The notes under the pieces are model-generated. The model was not told the origin of the DNA. It worked only from the letters and a program-made list of their open reading frames with translations, and did no database searches. Below, one piece after another: positions 1 to 7,796 of a stretch of DNA of 64,000 nucleotides. Source of the DNA: an uncultured Bacteroidales bacterium (lineage in GTDB: Bacteria > Bacteroidota > Bacteroidia > Bacteroidales > UBA932). Each line of letters opens with the position of its first letter. Positions within the stretch are counted from its first letter, which is position 1. The translations under genes and the position numbers were made by a program. The DNA is taken from NCBI GenBank assembly GCA_900320795.1, contig ONTQ01000003.1:1-64000 (forward strand), in the 5' to 3' direction.

Positions 1-20
1 CGGGTTCCTCATCGGAACGC

Positions 21-221
21 CTAAGGATATTGCAAAGCTGGGACCAGTGCCGGGATGATGGACTTTTTGTCACCATAGAAGTGCCAAATAGTCCATTTTG
101 TGGACAGATTGTCCAGGTTGTCATCAGCGTACTCGTCAAGTGAGAGCCTGACATATCTTTTGAAGGTATCATACTTGGTGTGACTGTCAGGACGAGGCAA
201 GTCTTTTAGCCAAATCGCCAT
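21..221 (-). CDS. Small hypothetical protein (66 aa)
   Basis: A complete short frame with an ATG at 221 and a TAG at 21. The product is charged and hydrophilic, with no signal peptide and no motif I recognise. It diverges from the ATPase gene starting at 341, and its start codon lies beside the first of four TTTGGCTAAA-like sites, so it could share regulation with the ATPase. It may be the remnant of a longer gene, or not be a gene at all. Confidence 0.35.
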   Translation of the reverse strand: MAIWLKDLPRPDSHTKYDTFKRYVRLSLDEYADDNLDNLSTKWTIWHFYGDKKSIIPALVPALQYP

Positions 222-310
222 ATAGAAGAAGGATTTGGCTAATTATCTTTGCATTATTAAAAATGGATTTTTAGCCAAATCTCGCAAAAATGTATGGTTT
301 TGGCTAAAAA
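204..310. promoter_or_regulatory. Array of four TTTGGCTAAA-like sites in alternating orientation
   Basis: AGCCAAA cores sit at 204-215 and 268-280 on the plus strand and at 233-244 and 298-310 in inverse orientation. They form two inverted pairs about 65 bp apart. The last site overlaps the upstream promoter element of the ATPase gene. This looks like an operator array; the binding protein is unknown. Confidence 0.5.
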
Positions 311-325
311 TTTTCATTATATTTG
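299..325 (+). promoter_or_regulatory. Bacteroidetes-type promoter of the AAA ATPase gene
   Basis: TATATTTG at 318-325 matches the -7 consensus TAnnTTTG. A TTTG at 299-302 could be the -33 element, but the 15-base spacer is shorter than the usual 19-21. The leader to the ATG at 341 would be about 10 nt. Confidence 0.5.
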
Positions 326-340
326 TAAAAACATGACACC

Positions 341-1750
341 ATGCTGATAGGAAGAATAGTAGAACAAGAGATGCTCCGTGAGGCCCTTCGAAAAGACCAG
401 TCGCAATTTATCGCCGTCTATGGAAGAAGACGTGTAGGAAAAACTTTTTTGGTGAGAGAGACCTTCAATTACAAATTCACGTTCCAGCATACCGGATTGG
501 CTAATGGAAAGACATCTGAACAGCTGGTGAACTTTCAGGAATCACTAAAGGAGTATGGCTACGAAGATGCACCGCTGCCGCAAACATGGCTGGAGGCCTT
601 CTCTTTGTTAAAACAAATAGTCAAGAATTCTCGTGCCAGAAAGAAGGTTATTTTTATTGATGAGTTGCCATGGCTGGACACGCCGAAATCTTCGTTCTTG
701 CCGGCACTAGAGCATTTTTGGAATGGCTGGGCTACAAACAGGAAGGATATCGTTCTGATTGTTTGCGGGTCGGCAACATCCTGGATAATAAGTAAAATTG
801 TCAATAATCACGGAGGGCTGCATAACCGGCTTACCGACAAAATCTTGTTGGAGCCATTCTCATTGTCCGAATGTGAAGCATACTCACAGTCTCTGGGACT
901 GGTTATGTCTCGCGAACAGATTTTGGAGAGCTATATGATTCTTGGCGGAATTCCATATTACTGGAGTCTTCTGATGGCCAGGAAAAGTCTCTCTCAAAAC
1001 ATAGATACCTTATTTTTTGCAAGAAACGGGAAGCTGACGGATGAGTTTGAGCATCTATACGCGTCTTTGTTTAAAAAGAAGGCTCCTTATATTGACATCG
1101 TATCTGTTTTAAGTAAGATACGGGAGGGAATGACCCGGGAGGAAATAATAGATGCGCTTAAAATTAAAACAGGCGGCGTATTTTCAAGGAGGCTGAAGGA
1201 ATTGGAGCAGTGCGGATTTGTGAGGAAGTATTGCGCTCCCGGAAAAAAGGTAAAAGATGCGCTATATCAATTGATTGACAACTATACCATTTTCTATTTC
1301 AGGTTTATTCAGAATAACGTTGGTGGAGACGAACGCTTCTGGTCATCGTCAATAGACGCGCAGTTCCACAGGGTTTGGGAAGGACTTGCATTTGAAAGGG
1401 TTGTTTTACAACATGTCACACAAGTGAAAAAAGCGCTAGAAATAGGTGGAGTCTTATCGAATGTTTATTCTTGGCGGTATCGGGGAGACGAAGGAGCACA
1501 AGTAGACTTGGTAATAGACCGCAGAGATAATGTCATTAACCTCTGTGAAATCAAGTTTTCCAGCAGTGAATATGTGATAGACAAGGCTTATTCCAAAGAA
1601 CTGAAACATAAGCGCGATGTCTTCAAAGAGCAGACAAAAACAAGGAAGGCCGTTCATTTGACAATGATTACGACGGAAGGAGTTAAAAGAAATGTTTACT
1701 TTAACGACATTCAGTCAGAAGTCTTATTAGACCAACTGTTTATTGATTAA
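341..1750 (+). CDS. AAA-family ATP-binding protein with C-terminal DUF234/nuclease-like domain
   Basis: The N-terminal half is a P-loop ATPase of the archaeal-ATPase type: Walker A YGRRRVGKTF at residues 27-36, Walker B VIFIDELPW at about 103-111, and a sensor-like LIVCGSATSW further on. A winged-helix-like middle follows (about 240-310). The C-terminal DUF234 region ends in a PD-(D/E)XK-like pattern, VDLVIDRR then CEIKFSS (about 388-408). The length of 469 residues is usual for the family. Such proteins are common in Bacteroidetes accessory DNA, but their biological role is not established. The operator-like sites upstream suggest it is regulated. Confidence 0.85.
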   Translation: MLIGRIVEQEMLREALRKDQSQFIAVYGRRRVGKTFLVRETFNYKFTFQHTGLANGKTSEQLVNFQESLKEYGYEDAPLPQTWLEAFSLLKQIVKNSRARKKVIFIDELPWLDTPKSSFLPALEHFWNGWATNRKDIVLIVCGSATSWIISKIVNNHGGLHNRLTDKILLEPFSLSECEAYSQSLGLVMSREQILESYMILGGIPYYWSLLMARKSLSQNIDTLFFARNGKLTDEFEHLYASLFKKKAPYIDIVSVLSKIREGMTREEIIDALKIKTGGVFSRRLKELEQCGFVRKYCAPGKKVKDALYQLIDNYTIFYFRFIQNNVGGDERFWSSSIDAQFHRVWEGLAFERVVLQHVTQVKKALEIGGVLSNVYSWRYRGDEGAQVDLVIDRRDNVINLCEIKFSSSEYVIDKAYSKELKHKRDVFKEQTKTRKAVHLTMITTEGVKRNVYFNDIQSEVLLDQLFID

Positions 1751-1823
1751 TGGAAAACTCTCCAGATCATTACAAGCAGGAATACCGCCAGAAAGAAATT
1801 ATTTTTATCAGTTCGCCACAGTT

Positions 1824-3497
1824 ATGAGAAAGGACCATCTTAATATTATTCTTGCAGTCAGTATTCTGGCTCTTTCAACAGCTGGTTGCCATAACGCTGC
1901 CCAAAACCCGGAGGCGGCGCGAGTGATCAGTTTTGTGAACGAGGAAATGTTCAAGAACCCCGAACGAGTACTGTCTCGATTGGACAGCGCCGAGCGTGCG
2001 GGCGTTTTCTCGCCATCGGAAGCCAATATCCTCAGAGTCAACGTATATTGGAACAGTGGTCAGAAACGGTTGGCTGCGTTTTACGGAGAGCAGGCCCTCT
2101 CCGATGCGGGGTTGAAACGTGAAGGGGAAGCCTACTACTCCGCCGTCAACCTGATGGCAAAATGGTATTCTGAAAACGGCGAGTACGGCAAAGCATCGGA
2201 AATGGCCGACAGGATTCTTTCCGATATGGAAGGTGACAGTAACCCGGCGGCGTTAACCATGCGCAGCAGTGCTTTGACGCGCAAGGCCGAATGTGAAATA
2301 CATACAGGACATCCCGATGAGGCCGAACGCCTATACCATGAAAGCATCGGCATCCTGATGGACGGGATGACGCATCCTAAGGATTACTGGGAAATCGACC
2401 CCCTGTTTTACAGCATCCTGGAATTGTCGGACTTCTATCTGGAGAAAGGCTATGCCGATAAAGCTCTTGCGCTGGTGCCGGCGGGCGATACCGCCCTTGC
2501 CCGGCTCGGGCGCTGCCCCGGTGTGCCGGACTACGTGCTCCGCTTACGCAGAAACAACCTGACCATCAGCCAGGCTATGGTCTATGCCGCAGCCGGGCAA
2601 AGAGATAAAGCCGAGGCACTGTACCGGCAACACAGCACGTCCGGCAACCTCTCCCATACCGACATACTCGTCGAAGGGCGCTACCTTGCCATGACAGGTC
2701 GCTACAACGAGGCTGTCCGCCTCTATCGCCGATCCGACTCCCTCTACCGCGCCATAGGAGGCCCCATCACCAATGCCTATGTCAACGCCAGGATGACACT
2801 CCAGTACGATGCCTTGCAGAAGGCCGGGCGCATCCCGGAGGCCTTGGCTCTGGGTGACCGTATGCGTGAACTGACCGATTCCATACGCGTTCAAGAACGC
2901 TTGGCCGACATACAGCAGCAACAGTTAATCCGCCAAAAGGAGGAAGAAATCATCAGGCGCCGCCAGTCGCTCATAGTCCTTCGTATAGTGCTGATTGCCG
3001 CCTTGCTCATCTGCATCCTTATTGCCTGCATGCTCTGGCGGTCGCATAGATTTAACAAGGAATTGTCGGCAAAGAACAGAAAGCTATACGAAGAAATCGA
3101 ACAGCGCCGGCTGGAACAGCAGCAGGAGATGATGCGGTTGAAGACGGCTCCTGCGGAACGGCTCACCTCTGAACAGCAGCTATACCGCCGCCTGTGCTCA
3201 CTCATGGAAGAAAAGAAACTCTATACCGACGAGTCGATGAACCGCGAAACATTGGCACAGATGCTCGGCACCAATGAGAAGTATGTTGAACAGGCTATAC
3301 GCCAATGTTCCAAAGGTGAAACCGTGGGCGAATTCATAAATCGCTACCGTATGGAGAATGTTGCCCGCCTGCTTAAGACCACAGACGACCCCGTTGCCAT
3401 CATCGGAGAAATGTCCGGCATTCCAAGCCGTGCCACGTTGGCTCGATTGTTCCGCGATGCATATGGTATGACGCCCTCAGAGTACCGAAAAATATAG
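1824..3497 (+). CDS. TPR lipoprotein/membrane regulator with C-terminal AraC-type HTH
   Basis: I chose the ATG at 1824 because it starts a lipoprotein-like signal (hydrophobic stretch, then LSTAGC); the frame is open further upstream from 1743. Order of parts: signal peptide, TPR-like helical repeats over about residues 30-370, one transmembrane helix near 382-405, a short coiled coil, then an AraC-family HTH (about 480-557, ending GMTPSEYRKI). This is the known Bacteroidetes layout of a periplasmic TPR sensor joined through the membrane to a cytoplasmic DNA-binding domain. The target is unknown; the small secreted and membrane genes just downstream are candidates. Confidence 0.8.
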   Translation: MRKDHLNIILAVSILALSTAGCHNAAQNPEAARVISFVNEEMFKNPERVLSRLDSAERAGVFSPSEANILRVNVYWNSGQKRLAAFYGEQALSDAGLKREGEAYYSAVNLMAKWYSENGEYGKASEMADRILSDMEGDSNPAALTMRSSALTRKAECEIHTGHPDEAERLYHESIGILMDGMTHPKDYWEIDPLFYSILELSDFYLEKGYADKALALVPAGDTALARLGRCPGVPDYVLRLRRNNLTISQAMVYAAAGQRDKAEALYRQHSTSGNLSHTDILVEGRYLAMTGRYNEAVRLYRRSDSLYRAIGGPITNAYVNARMTLQYDALQKAGRIPEALALGDRMRELTDSIRVQERLADIQQQQLIRQKEEEIIRRRQSLIVLRIVLIAALLICILIACMLWRSHRFNKELSAKNRKLYEEIEQRRLEQQQEMMRLKTAPAERLTSEQQLYRRLCSLMEEKKLYTDESMNRETLAQMLGTNEKYVEQAIRQCSKGETVGEFINRYRMENVARLLKTTDDPVAIIGEMSGIPSRATLARLFRDAYGMTPSEYRKI

Positions 3498-3523
3498 TTT
3501 TTCCAAATTTGATACAATTAATT

Positions 3524-3558
3524 CCGCCAGTGAGACGCCTGTCTTCCTGGCGGTTTTT
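3524..3558 (+). terminator. Rho-independent terminator after the TPR/AraC regulator
   Basis: A 7-bp perfect stem, CCGCCAG (3524-3530) with CTGGCGG (3547-3553), is followed by five T. It lies 27 bases past the stop codon at 3497. Confidence 0.8.
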
Positions 3559-3585
3559 ATTATTGCACTCAAAACTATTACTAAA

Positions 3586-3768
3586 ATGGAAAAATCCTTT
3601 GTTATTGCAGTAGCCTTGGGCGTTGCCGTTGCCGTGTCATTGCTGGTATTGGTTGCAATAATCATATATCAACGGTGGCGCATAAACGACAACAATGCCC
3701 ATCTGAAGTCGTTTCTCGACGAGAACATGGAAATGCGGGACAAGTTGCGCAAGTATGAAAAATCATAA
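3586..3768 (+). CDS. Small single-pass membrane protein (60 aa)
   Basis: One long hydrophobic helix (about residues 5-28) is followed by a charged tail rich in Asp, Glu, Lys and Arg that could form a short coiled coil. No family is recognised. It lies 21 bases upstream of the frameshifted secreted-protein gene at 3790 and is probably co-transcribed with it. Confidence 0.6.
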   Translation: MEKSFVIAVALGVAVAVSLLVLVAIIIYQRWRINDNNAHLKSFLDENMEMRDKLRKYEKS

Positions 3769-3789
3769 ACCCTATAGAGATTCTTTATT

Positions 3790-4670
3790 ATGAAAAAGAA
3801 TATTGTATTGGCAGTATTTGCCTGCCTCGCCGCAATGAATATGAACGCCCAGACGGCAGAGGCGGAAAGCCAGGAAGAGAAGATGCTTCGCCTGACGAAA
3901 GCGGCAGACGAGAACCCCACGGACTGGAAAGCCCAATTGGAGGCGGGCGACTTCCTGCTCGACAGGGAGAACGATACGAGCGTCTCTTTCACCTTGCCAC
4001 GGACTATAACAAGGAGATACCCGGCCAGGTAATTGGCAAGACGGGGTTCGCACTGGCGATGATGTCGATGGCTCCCGAGAAGAATGACCTGGGCCGCGCC
4101 TTGTCCTACATAGATGCGATGAGGCGAGCCAGCACGGCGGGCATGGCTCCAGAGGAAAACCTCACATACATGTTCGACGTGATGGGCGTGTTGTACAGCA
4201 TCATAAACGGCGAGGCGGAAAGGTCGCTGTATTACATGACGGAGCTTCGCGAGAGGCTGACCGAGGACAAGATGCCGGGAATAGAGTACACGGACGTTAT
4301 GACGGCTATGCTGTACGAAGAACTGATGTCGAAATACAAGGATATGTTCAGCGATAAACTCCTGGAACTGACCGTTGACGGCAATAAGTACATCGCGCTT
4401 TCCATGAACGAGTGGAACATCGAGAAGCCTTTCGCAGGGTGGAGGAAGGAAACGGAAGGAGACCAGGAGTCGCTATACTATTGCTGTGACGACGACACGG
4501 TCACCGACGACCTGCACGGCCAGATGGTATTCTCTTTTTATAGCGACAAGGACGGCGTCAAGCCACAGGACAACGCAAATGCACGGCTGATTACCGTCAC
4601 GCCCGAGTGCCGTCAGCAGTTGGTCGATGCATACCGCAAATACATGAAGAAGTCTAAGAAGAACAAGTAA
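3790..4670 (+). pseudogene. Secreted hypothetical protein, interrupted by a single-base frameshift
   Basis: The first frame (3790-4032) encodes a signal peptide (MKKNIVLAVFACLAAMNMNA) and about 40 mature residues. The second frame stays open from near 3972 and continues to the stop at 4670. Joining the frames at about 3970-3977, where the text reads as if one T were missing from GAT-TAC, gives a smooth product of about 293 residues with the junction LDREND-YERLFHLATDYN. Mostly helical and charged, with a Lys-rich tail; no family recognised. This is either a recent inactivating deletion or a sequencing error. Confidence 0.7.
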
Positions 4671-4680
4671 ATGAACGGTG

Positions 4681-4794
4681 ATGGCCGCTGAGGCCTGCGA
4701 AGGGCTTCCCGGCTCCCACGTCAAATTCTGTAAAGTCCCCAACTACGGCAATGTATACAGCGGCTCCATGGCGGAGTACTTATACCGAAAGTGA
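4681..4794 (+). CDS. Possible 37-aa ORF or gene remnant
   Basis: A short frame begins with ATG at 4681 and ends with TGA at 4792-4794. The composition (Tyr, Asn, Gly, Ser rich towards the end) looks protein-like, but there is no recognisable motif or promoter. It may be the tail of a decayed gene. Confidence 0.2.
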   Translation: MAAEACEGLPGSHVKFCKVPNYGNVYSGSMAEYLYRK

Positions 4795-4808
4795 TCGAAA
4801 AAAAAGAG

Positions 4809-4816
4809 TATCTTTG
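4809..4816 (+). promoter_or_regulatory. -7 element of the gene at 4825
   Basis: TATCTTTG lies only 8 bases before the ATG at 4825, so the mRNA would be leaderless or nearly so. No clear -33 TTTG is visible. Confidence 0.5.
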
Positions 4817-4824
4817 TATTCGTT

Positions 4825-5939
4825 ATGGAAAAGAAAACCAAAAGAAGATTTGACTGGGACAGTTTTTTTGTGACCGTCCTGGGTACTGCCATCGGTGTGG
4901 CGCTCACCTTCATCGTGAGTGGAATACTGGAGCGCAGGAACAAGGCGCAAGCCCAGCGGCTCACGGCCATCATGGTGATTCATGATATAGACAATTCCAT
5001 TGATATCGTCAAAAAAATGAAGGAGGAAGAAGAGCGGAATGGCGAATTGCTGCGTTTCGCCCTGAAACAAAGAGATCATCTGGAAGGGATGCCGTTCGAC
5101 ACGCTCGCCAGCGTCCTTGACGTTCTGATAGATTCCCGTTCGGTTTTCAGCTTCGACACATCCAAGGAGAAGATTTTCAACAGCGATCTGGACACCTGGC
5201 AGAATCTGGGCAACATGGCGTTTTTGGACAATGTACAGACTTTCTATCATTACAGGAAAAGGGCTCAGGATGCCATGAACGAGTCAACGATGTGGGAGAG
5301 ACCCATTCCCAACGAAGAGTACATGCAATTAATCATGGGTTCCGGATGGGTGACGGAGGAAGAGTTTGCTGCCATCATACAGCGATTGACTATTGGACCG
5401 GGTTGAATGACGAGAACAAGTTCCTGATGGGCCTCACGGACCAGGAACTGGAAGACTATGTCAACAATATCAATAAAAAGGGTGTCTCCTTGACCAAGTC
5501 CAAACTGCTGGGCCATTGGGTCTTGACCATTGGGGAACAAACCAATGAATATGACTTCCACGGAGACCACAGGTATGATTTTTCCGTTGACTATGCATCT
5601 TCTTTCAGACAGATGAGGTTCTTTTCCGGCAGGCTGAAGATGACGCTCTCCTATAGTGGCGAATGGGATTTCCAGGGTGATTCACTGGTTTTGACCCCCG
5701 ACTACAATACGGCAGATATGACTGTTGACCCCAGCGGTATGGTGCCGGAAGAGAACATGCAGGACAGCATGGACGCCTGGGTAAACAGGTATCGGGAGCA
5801 ATCCATAGAAAGAATCAAGGAAATGGCGGACAAAGGGGAAAAACGCACTGTCAAAGCCAGCATGGACTCTTCCCACGACAAAATGGAATGGACCGAGTCC
5901 GATGGCGCCGTGCGTTACCTGAAGCGAAAGGAAGAATAA
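4825..5939 (+). pseudogene. Membrane-anchored hypothetical protein with lipocalin-like C-terminus, frameshifted
   Basis: The first frame (4825-5406) encodes a membrane helix near residues 14-34 and a helical, charged region. It ends abnormally at 5406, while the next frame continues the same protein from about 5386 to 5939. Inserting one G near 5388 gives a smooth junction, IIQRL-DYWTGLNDEN, and a protein of about 371 residues. The C-terminal part (GHWVLTIGEQ, repeated strands, DSLVLTPDYN) resembles a lipocalin-like beta-barrel. No function is assigned. It is the second single-base break within 1.5 kb. Confidence 0.65.
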
Positions 5940-5951
5940 TGGCCGTTGTTT

Positions 5952-5959
5952 TATCTTTG
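5952..5959 (+). promoter_or_regulatory. -7 element of the metallopeptidase lipoprotein gene
   Basis: TATCTTTG lies 7 bases before the ATG chosen at 5967, implying an almost leaderless transcript. This also favours 5967 over the upstream in-frame ATG at 5946, which precedes the element. Confidence 0.5.
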
Positions 5960-5966
5960 TTTTGAT

Positions 5967-7037
5967 ATGATAAAGATTACTGGCCACGCAGCCCTATGCT
6001 GCATAATGCTGGTGGCGGGCCTGGCCGCATGCACCAGCCGGCAACCATCCGCCCTGAAGTATCGCTTTGCCTCGCAGGAAGAAGGACAGCAGTTGAAATT
6101 GGTTAACACCTCCTATTTCGAGGCTTTGACGCAGAACGATATTGATTGGAAGTTGCAGTCTTCCGGCCAGTCGTTGGAAGAATTCAAGGCCGTTGCCGCA
6201 GAGCAGATAAGGGAGTTTTCCGAAGAGGAAAAGAAAGCCATCAGCAAGGTCATGGACTTCATTGAAGGCCGCGCAGCCGAGTTGGGCTTCCGCCTGCCTG
6301 TGTCCGGAGAAATAATCTTTATCAAAACCGACATGGGGGATGAGGGGCACATGGGCGGCTATACGCAAAAGAACGAGATTTACCTCAGTGCCGATGAAGC
6401 CGAGTATCTGGCCCGCGCATTTCAGGCAGATCCGGAATTCGACGCCGACTACCTGGAATACCTCATCCATTTCGGCCGCGGGCTCATATCCCACGAAGTC
6501 TTCCACTGCCTGACCAGAAATAATGCTGAGTTCAGGGAGGCGATGTATGGCCTGATTGGCTTCAAGGTGATGGACCATGATGTGGAGTTCGGACCCACCG
6601 TCCGCAACCTGCTGCTGCAGAACCCGGACGTAGAGCATAATGACTGCTGGGGAGAGTTTACTATCGATGGGCAGAAACGCCGCTGCGCCCTGGTTGCCGT
6701 TTATCCCGGCACCTACGCGGAGGCTGCCGCGGACGACCCCGACGCAAACTTCTATGCCTGTATGCAAAGCGTTCTGGTGCCGCTTGACGCTCCTGATACC
6801 ATGATCCCGATTGAGGATGTGCCCGGTTTCTATGATGTGATGGGCCGTAACACCGACTACATCTGCGTGCCGGAAGAATGCCTGGCCGAGAACTTTTCCT
6901 TCCTGATTTCCTACGGCTTCTTCGGCCGCTACGACCTCACCCTCGACACCCGCAAAGTCCTATTTGTCCCCTACACCACCCCGACTCTCATCCGTAACAT
7001 TCATGCTACGCTTTTGGAACACTTCCCCGGGCGTTAG
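5967..7037 (+). CDS. Lipoprotein with HExxH zinc metallopeptidase motif
   Basis: The ATG at 5967 starts a signal peptide ending in a lipobox (GLAAC), so the product should be lipid-anchored. The zinc-binding motif HEVFH begins at about residue 176. A downstream PEECLAENF (about 302-310) supplies Glu residues that could be the third ligand, as in gluzincin-type peptidases. The product is 356 residues. It does not match a named peptidase family from memory. It stands alone, downstream of the frameshifted gene. The substrate is unknown; catalytic activity is inferred from the motif only. Confidence 0.65.
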   Translation: MIKITGHAALCCIMLVAGLAACTSRQPSALKYRFASQEEGQQLKLVNTSYFEALTQNDIDWKLQSSGQSLEEFKAVAAEQIREFSEEEKKAISKVMDFIEGRAAELGFRLPVSGEIIFIKTDMGDEGHMGGYTQKNEIYLSADEAEYLARAFQADPEFDADYLEYLIHFGRGLISHEVFHCLTRNNAEFREAMYGLIGFKVMDHDVEFGPTVRNLLLQNPDVEHNDCWGEFTIDGQKRRCALVAVYPGTYAEAAADDPDANFYACMQSVLVPLDAPDTMIPIEDVPGFYDVMGRNTDYICVPEECLAENFSFLISYGFFGRYDLTLDTRKVLFVPYTTPTLIRNIHATLLEHFPGR

Positions 7038-7229
7038 ATGTTTTCGTATTCATGTACGAAGTGAGGTCGCTGGAAAAGCGTTCTAAAGAATGTGGTCAAA
7101 TTGTGGCCAAATTTGGGGGATAGAAAAATTAAAGACTTTGTAAGTGCTTGAAAATGAGTTTCGGAGGCCGAAGGCCGACCCAGGGGGTCTGGGGATTAGG
7201 CCCCCAGAGAGTCGAAGACAATAGGCATG
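7038..7229. other. Intergenic stretch with GC-rich inverted repeat, no gene seen
   Basis: No coding frame is convincing here. The stretch holds GGCCGAAGGCC-type inverted repeats and a hairpin TCTGGGG (7188-7194) with CCCCAGA (7202-7208). Sequence next to tRNA genes is often an integration scar, but I see no integrase or repeat that proves this. Confidence 0.4.
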
Positions 7230-7259
7230 AAAAAAGACAGCCGCCAAGCTGTCTTTTTT
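7230..7259 (-). terminator. Terminator after the tRNA-Leu gene (symmetric, may act both ways)
   Basis: GACAGC (7236-7241) pairs with GCTGTC (7248-7253). An A-tract flanks one side and a T-tract the other, so the hairpin can terminate in either direction. It begins 2-3 bases past the tRNA 3' end. Confidence 0.85.
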
Positions 7260-7312
7260 CGTGCCTCGGGCGGGAATCGAACCCGCACGGCCGTTTCGGG
7301 CCAAGGGATTTT

Positions 7313-7714
7313 CTTGCCACTATGGCTTTCGCCACCACAAGTGCATCGCTGCGCTTGGTTCGTGGTCCGGACTATTCCTTCACCATGGAGCGGGGCTCTT
7401 TAGGTGTGTCGTGTCTAGTCTCTGCACCTTCCTCTTTCAGGAGGCTTGGCTCAAGATTGCCATCGGCCTTATCCGTTAAGGTTTCCTTGAGTTTACGACA
7501 TTCTACATCTCTCTTTTCAGGGAGTGCACTCAAATTGCCACGTTGACAAATAGAAACGTCTCCAAGGCCGATTTTGTGTCGAGGCGGCAGCAAAATCGAA
7601 GGAAAAGGGCATTTTCTTTGCCGCGTTGACAAGAAAACGGCCATGCAGGCCATTCCGCTTGTCGAGGCGGCAACACAACACCCATGCGTTTCCAGTTTGT
7701 CAAAGAGTTTGTTT
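7313..7714 (-). ncRNA. Group I self-splicing intron in the tRNA-Leu(UAA) anticodon
   Basis: 402 nt. In transcript order the conserved core is visible: AAACTCAAGGAAACC (7494-7480), GGCAATCTTGAGCCAAGCC (7461-7443), the R element GGTGCAGAGACTAGAC (7428-7413) and the S element GGAATAGTCC (7378-7369). Exon 1 ends in U34 and the intron ends in G (7313), as group I chemistry requires. These blocks closely resemble, from memory, the roughly 250-nt cyanobacterial tRNA-Leu intron. The extra length lies in the 5' part, where two copies of a long hairpin occur. No homing endonuclease frame is present. Confidence 0.9.
7535..7673 (-). repeat. Two tandem copies of a hairpin inside the group I intron
   Basis: Copy 1 occupies 7673-7618 and copy 2 occupies 7589-7535, about 83 bp apart. 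Each starts with TGCCGCCTCGACA and ends with TTGTCAACGYGGCA, the two arms pairing around an internal loop. Apical parts differ between copies. They sit between the 5' splice site and the core, where the P2 domain is expected. Confidence 0.75.
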
Positions 7715-7762
7715 AAGTCCCTCGTGTCTACCATTCCACCACCAAGGCGGGGTGTGGGGATG

Positions 7763-7794
7763 CAAAGTTAGTGTTTTTTGCCGGAAGTGCCAAA
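7763..7794 (-). promoter_or_regulatory. Promoter of the tRNA-Leu gene
   Basis: On the minus strand, TTTG (7794-7791), 20 bases, then TAACTTTG (7770-7763) is a full match to the Bacteroidetes consensus. Initiation would fall a few bases before the tRNA 5' end at 7748. Confidence 0.75.
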
Positions 7795-7796
7795 TC

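Larger units (their letters stand above)
7262..7748 (-). tRNA. tRNA-Leu(UAA), split by a group I intron
   Basis: Exon 1 is 7748-7715 and exon 2 is 7312-7262; removing 7714-7313 leaves an 85-nt tRNA. The acceptor strands are GCCTTGG (7748-7742) and CCGAGGC (7269-7263), with discriminator A at 7262 and no encoded CCA. The T arm has GCGGG, loop TTCGATT and CCCGC. The anticodon stem AGGGA/TCCCT closes loop CTTAAAA, giving anticodon UAA. A long variable arm (GGCC...GGCC) is typical of tRNA-Leu. The intron lies between U34 and A35, the same position as the classic cyanobacterial and plastid tRNA-Leu intron. Confidence 0.9.

Noticed and set aside
7038..7229. Integration scar (att site) downstream of tRNA-Leu
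   Set aside because: No second copy of the tRNA 3' end, integrase or boundary repeat is visible in the window.
7372..7734. A 120-residue frame inside the intron as a homing endonuclease
   Set aside because: No LAGLIDADG, GIY-YIG or HNH motif, and the frame simply crosses the ribozyme core and tRNA exon.
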